Below the pieces are notes generated by a model, which ran no database searches, was not told the origin of the DNA, and worked only from the letters and a program-made list of their open reading frames with translations. From assembly GCA_020048755.1 (NCBI GenBank), contig JAIFMD010000060.1, positions 1-43,899 on the forward strand: DNA of 43,899 bases. Direction: 5' to 3'. The stretch comes from Spirochaetota bacterium (GTDB lineage: Bacteria > Spirochaetota > Spirochaetia > Treponematales > UBA12059). Numbering within the stretch: the first letter of the stretch is position 1; each line of letters begins with the position of its first letter. A program made the translations under genes and the position numbers. This document shows, piece by piece, positions 42,134-43,899 of the stretch.

Positions 42134-43899
42134 ATGAGAACATCAGCCGCGCATTCCACCAGCATCGCCGTCGTCCTGGCCCTCGTCTGCATCTGGCCAG
42201 CCGTTGCGGGACCGGACAATTATGCCGCGCCAAACTCCGCACAACCCGCCCCGGTACTGATCGACACGTTCTCTCCAGCCGAACTGGTCGGGGTGGACCT
42301 GCCTACCTATGGGGCAAACCTGTGGACCTGGGGCCTGGCCCTCAAGGACGACGGCACCCTGCTCGTCGCCTGCGGCTCCACAGTGCTGGCCATGGACAGC
42401 CGCTGGCAGGTCACCGGGCTGCCAGCCAAAAAACTGAGCGACGAAGGAAACATGCTCTTCGCGTACAGGATATTCCTGACCGACGCAGAGACCATGTACC
42501 TGCGGAGCTCCGACGGTTCCGGCCTGTGGGCCTTTCCCGACGGGTCTCCGGATTACCGGCGCCTGCGCTCGGAAGGGCAAGCCGGTTTCACGTTCGGCGT
42601 GCTGGACGACGGCTCCACCTTCGTGGTCGAGGGCAACTCGGTGCGGATAACCAGGAACGGCGTCGACGCCAGCTTTGCCCTGCCGGCGAACGTTTCGACG
42701 ATGGCGGCAAGCGCCGGACCTGACGACACGATCTGGGTGTCCGATCTGATGAGCAGCTCCATACTGGTATTGTCCCAGGCGGGCACCGAACTCAGGCGCA
42801 TCAAGACTGACCTGGCGCTTGGCAACAGCCTGCAGAAATTGCAGGTGCAGCCGGACGGCAGCTTCTTCGGAGTCACGGCCAACAGCCTTCGCCGTTTCGA
42901 TGCGTCGGGAAAAACCGTCTGGACCTGGGACGGCAAGGATGAAGGCGTATCGGTGATGTTCTCGGTGATGATGGACATCGCGGCCGGAGCCGACGGCATC
43001 CTGTACATCAACGACTACCTGGGCAGGCGGATACTCAGACTCTCGGAGCGTCCGCAGGCCCTCCCGGCCAGCCTGAAGGCCGTGGCCGCCGCCGCAAAGG
43101 CAGCGCGGGCCGGCGGCGACAGACCGGAGCTGGACCTCGCCCTGGCGGACGTGTACGAAGCCATGGGCGCGTCCGAAGCGGCGCGGATGGCGCTGGTCAG
43201 GTATCTTGAAAAACGGCCTGCCGATGCCAGGGCGCAGGACCGCAGGCTCCGGCTTGAAACGGCGCTCCTGAAGATAAAGGCAACGGCCGCAGGCCGCGAT
43301 GTCCTGACCCTGCTGGAACGCTACGGAGCGGAAACGGCGCGTGACGCCTATGGCCGCGCCATGCGTACCTGGGAGTCGCTGCGCGCAACCGCGGGTGACG
43401 ACGGGGATGTGCGGGCCGCGATGGCCGCCCTGAGGAGCGCGTTTCAGGCTGCGGAGCGGGATTCCACAGTTGCCACTTCTTCGCCCAGGGTGCTTTCCAC
43501 CGAGATTTCAGCGCTCTTTCCGGCACTCATCCGTTCCTACCGGAGCAAACCCGCCGGGTCCATCCTCATCCGGAACACCCTGCCAGAGCCTCTGCGCAAC
43601 GTGCGGGCCGACTTCTATATAAAGAAGTACATGGATTTTCCGGCTGAAGGCAAAGCGGTAGCCAGCGTTGCCGCGGGAGCAGACGTCAGGCTTGACCTCT
43701 TCGCGTTCCTCAACGAAAGCGTGCTGGAGGTGCAGGAAGACTTGCCGCTCCAGGCCCAGGTTACCCTGCACTTCACCGATTCGCGCGGTGAACGTTCCAT
43801 CGAGCTGTCCCGGCAGGTCATGCTGTACCGGCGCACGGCCATAACCTGGGACGATACGTCGAAACTGGCTGCGTTCGTGACGCCCAACGAGGACAGCGT
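42134..43899 (+). CDS. Exported protein with beta-propeller-like repeats (cut by window edge)
   Basis: The frame is open for 588 codons to the window end. The N-terminus MRTSAAHSTSIAVVLALVCIWPAVAG looks like a signal peptide, cleaved near residue 26. Residues about 40-315 alternate short strands with GxL/TxFVVEGN and DGxxYxN-type turns (WTWGLALKDDGTLLVACGS, GADGILYINDYLGRRILRLSE), as in NHL/PQQ-type beta-propellers. Then comes a helical, Ala/Arg-rich part (about 320-450, TPR-like: LDLALADVYEAMGASEAARM) and, from about 470, a beta-rich part (ILIRNTLPEPLRNV). Probably periplasmic or surface. The family is not recognised. The ATG at 42134 follows the hairpin described separately. No other start fits the signal peptide. 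Confidence 0.7.
   Translation, partial: MRTSAAHSTSIAVVLALVCIWPAVAGPDNYAAPNSAQPAPVLIDTFSPAELVGVDLPTYGANLWTWGLALKDDGTLLVACGSTVLAMDSRWQVTGLPAKKLSDEGNMLFAYRIFLTDAETMYLRSSDGSGLWAFPDGSPDYRRLRSEGQAGFTFGVLDDGSTFVVEGNSVRITRNGVDASFALPANVSTMAASAGPDDTIWVSDLMSSSILVLSQAGTELRRIKTDLALGNSLQKLQVQPDGSFFGVTANSLRRFDASGKTVWTWDGKDEGVSVMFSVMMDIAAGADGILYINDYLGRRILRLSERPQALPASLKAVAAAAKAARAGGDRPELDLALADVYEAMGASEAARMALVRYLEKRPADARAQDRRLRLETALLKIKATAAGRDVLTLLERYGAETARDAYGRAMRTWESLRATAGDDGDVRAAMAALRSAFQAAERDSTVATSSPRVLSTEISALFPALIRSYRSKPAGSILIRNTLPEPLRNVRADFYIKKYMDFPAEGKAVASVAAGADVRLDLFAFLNESVLEVQEDLPLQAQVTLHFTDSRGERSIELSRQVMLYRRTAITWDDTSKLAAFVTPNEDS

Overview
The window looks like one chromosomal stretch of a GC-rich (by eye), anaerobic, fermentative bacterium, most likely a member of the Spirochaetota. 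That assignment is an inference from the families present: paired cyclic-nucleotide-binding proteins (one with TPRs), a metallophosphatase/ParB-like gene pair, a UPF0371 (DUF1846) protein, a dihydroorotate-dehydrogenase-like protein and uronate catabolism. No rRNA or other phylogenetic marker is present, so the lineage is not proven. There is no prophage, transposon or CRISPR array.

Layout. 1-1.9 kb (minus): a uronate operon, deoR-type regulator > SDR reductase > uxaC (cut by the window edge), divergent from a HAD hydrolase. 3.0-6.2 kb (minus): tRNA-Thr(CGT) with its own terminator and promoter, two Crp-like genes, an amidohydrolase. 6.5-9.9 kb (plus): acetyltransferase, ROK fructokinase, chemoreceptor. 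9.9-17 kb: zinc peptidase, an exported acidic protein with DNE repeats, galU, a large DUF362 membrane protein. 17.2-20.4 kb: TetR regulator next to a perfect 26-bp palindrome, a broken metallophosphatase, a ParB-like protein and a frameshifted dapF. 20.6-21.6 kb: dihydroorotate-dehydrogenase-like oxidoreductase. 33-44 kb: MBL hydrolase, OFA-type MFS carrier, another permease, cardiolipin synthase, lipoprotein hydrolase, UPF0371 protein, Rieske oxygenase and the start of an exported protein.

The centrepiece is 21.65-32.91 kb: thirteen tightly packed genes, most overlapping or separated by no more than 14 nt, ending in a strong terminator. Order and content match the archaeal Mbx/Mbs membrane-bound oxidoreductase (mbxA B C D F G H H' M J K L N): a Mrp-type Na+/H+ antiporter module joined to a complex-I/group-4-hydrogenase-like peripheral arm. 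The NiFe-type large subunit keeps only one Cys of each CxxC pair (CVPD and CPPE), so it should not be a hydrogenase. The last subunit is a fusion of a two-[4Fe-4S] NuoI/MbxN ferredoxin domain with a complete GltD/NfnB-like flavoprotein, plus an extra C-terminal tail. I infer an ion-translocating ferredoxin:NAD(P) oxidoreductase.

A second theme is short deletions in otherwise well-preserved genes: the SDR gene lacks about 20 codons in frame around the usual NAG motif, the metallophosphatase lacks its GD motif and is frameshifted, and dapF loses its C-terminus by frameshift. They may be real lesions or assembly errors; reads would decide.
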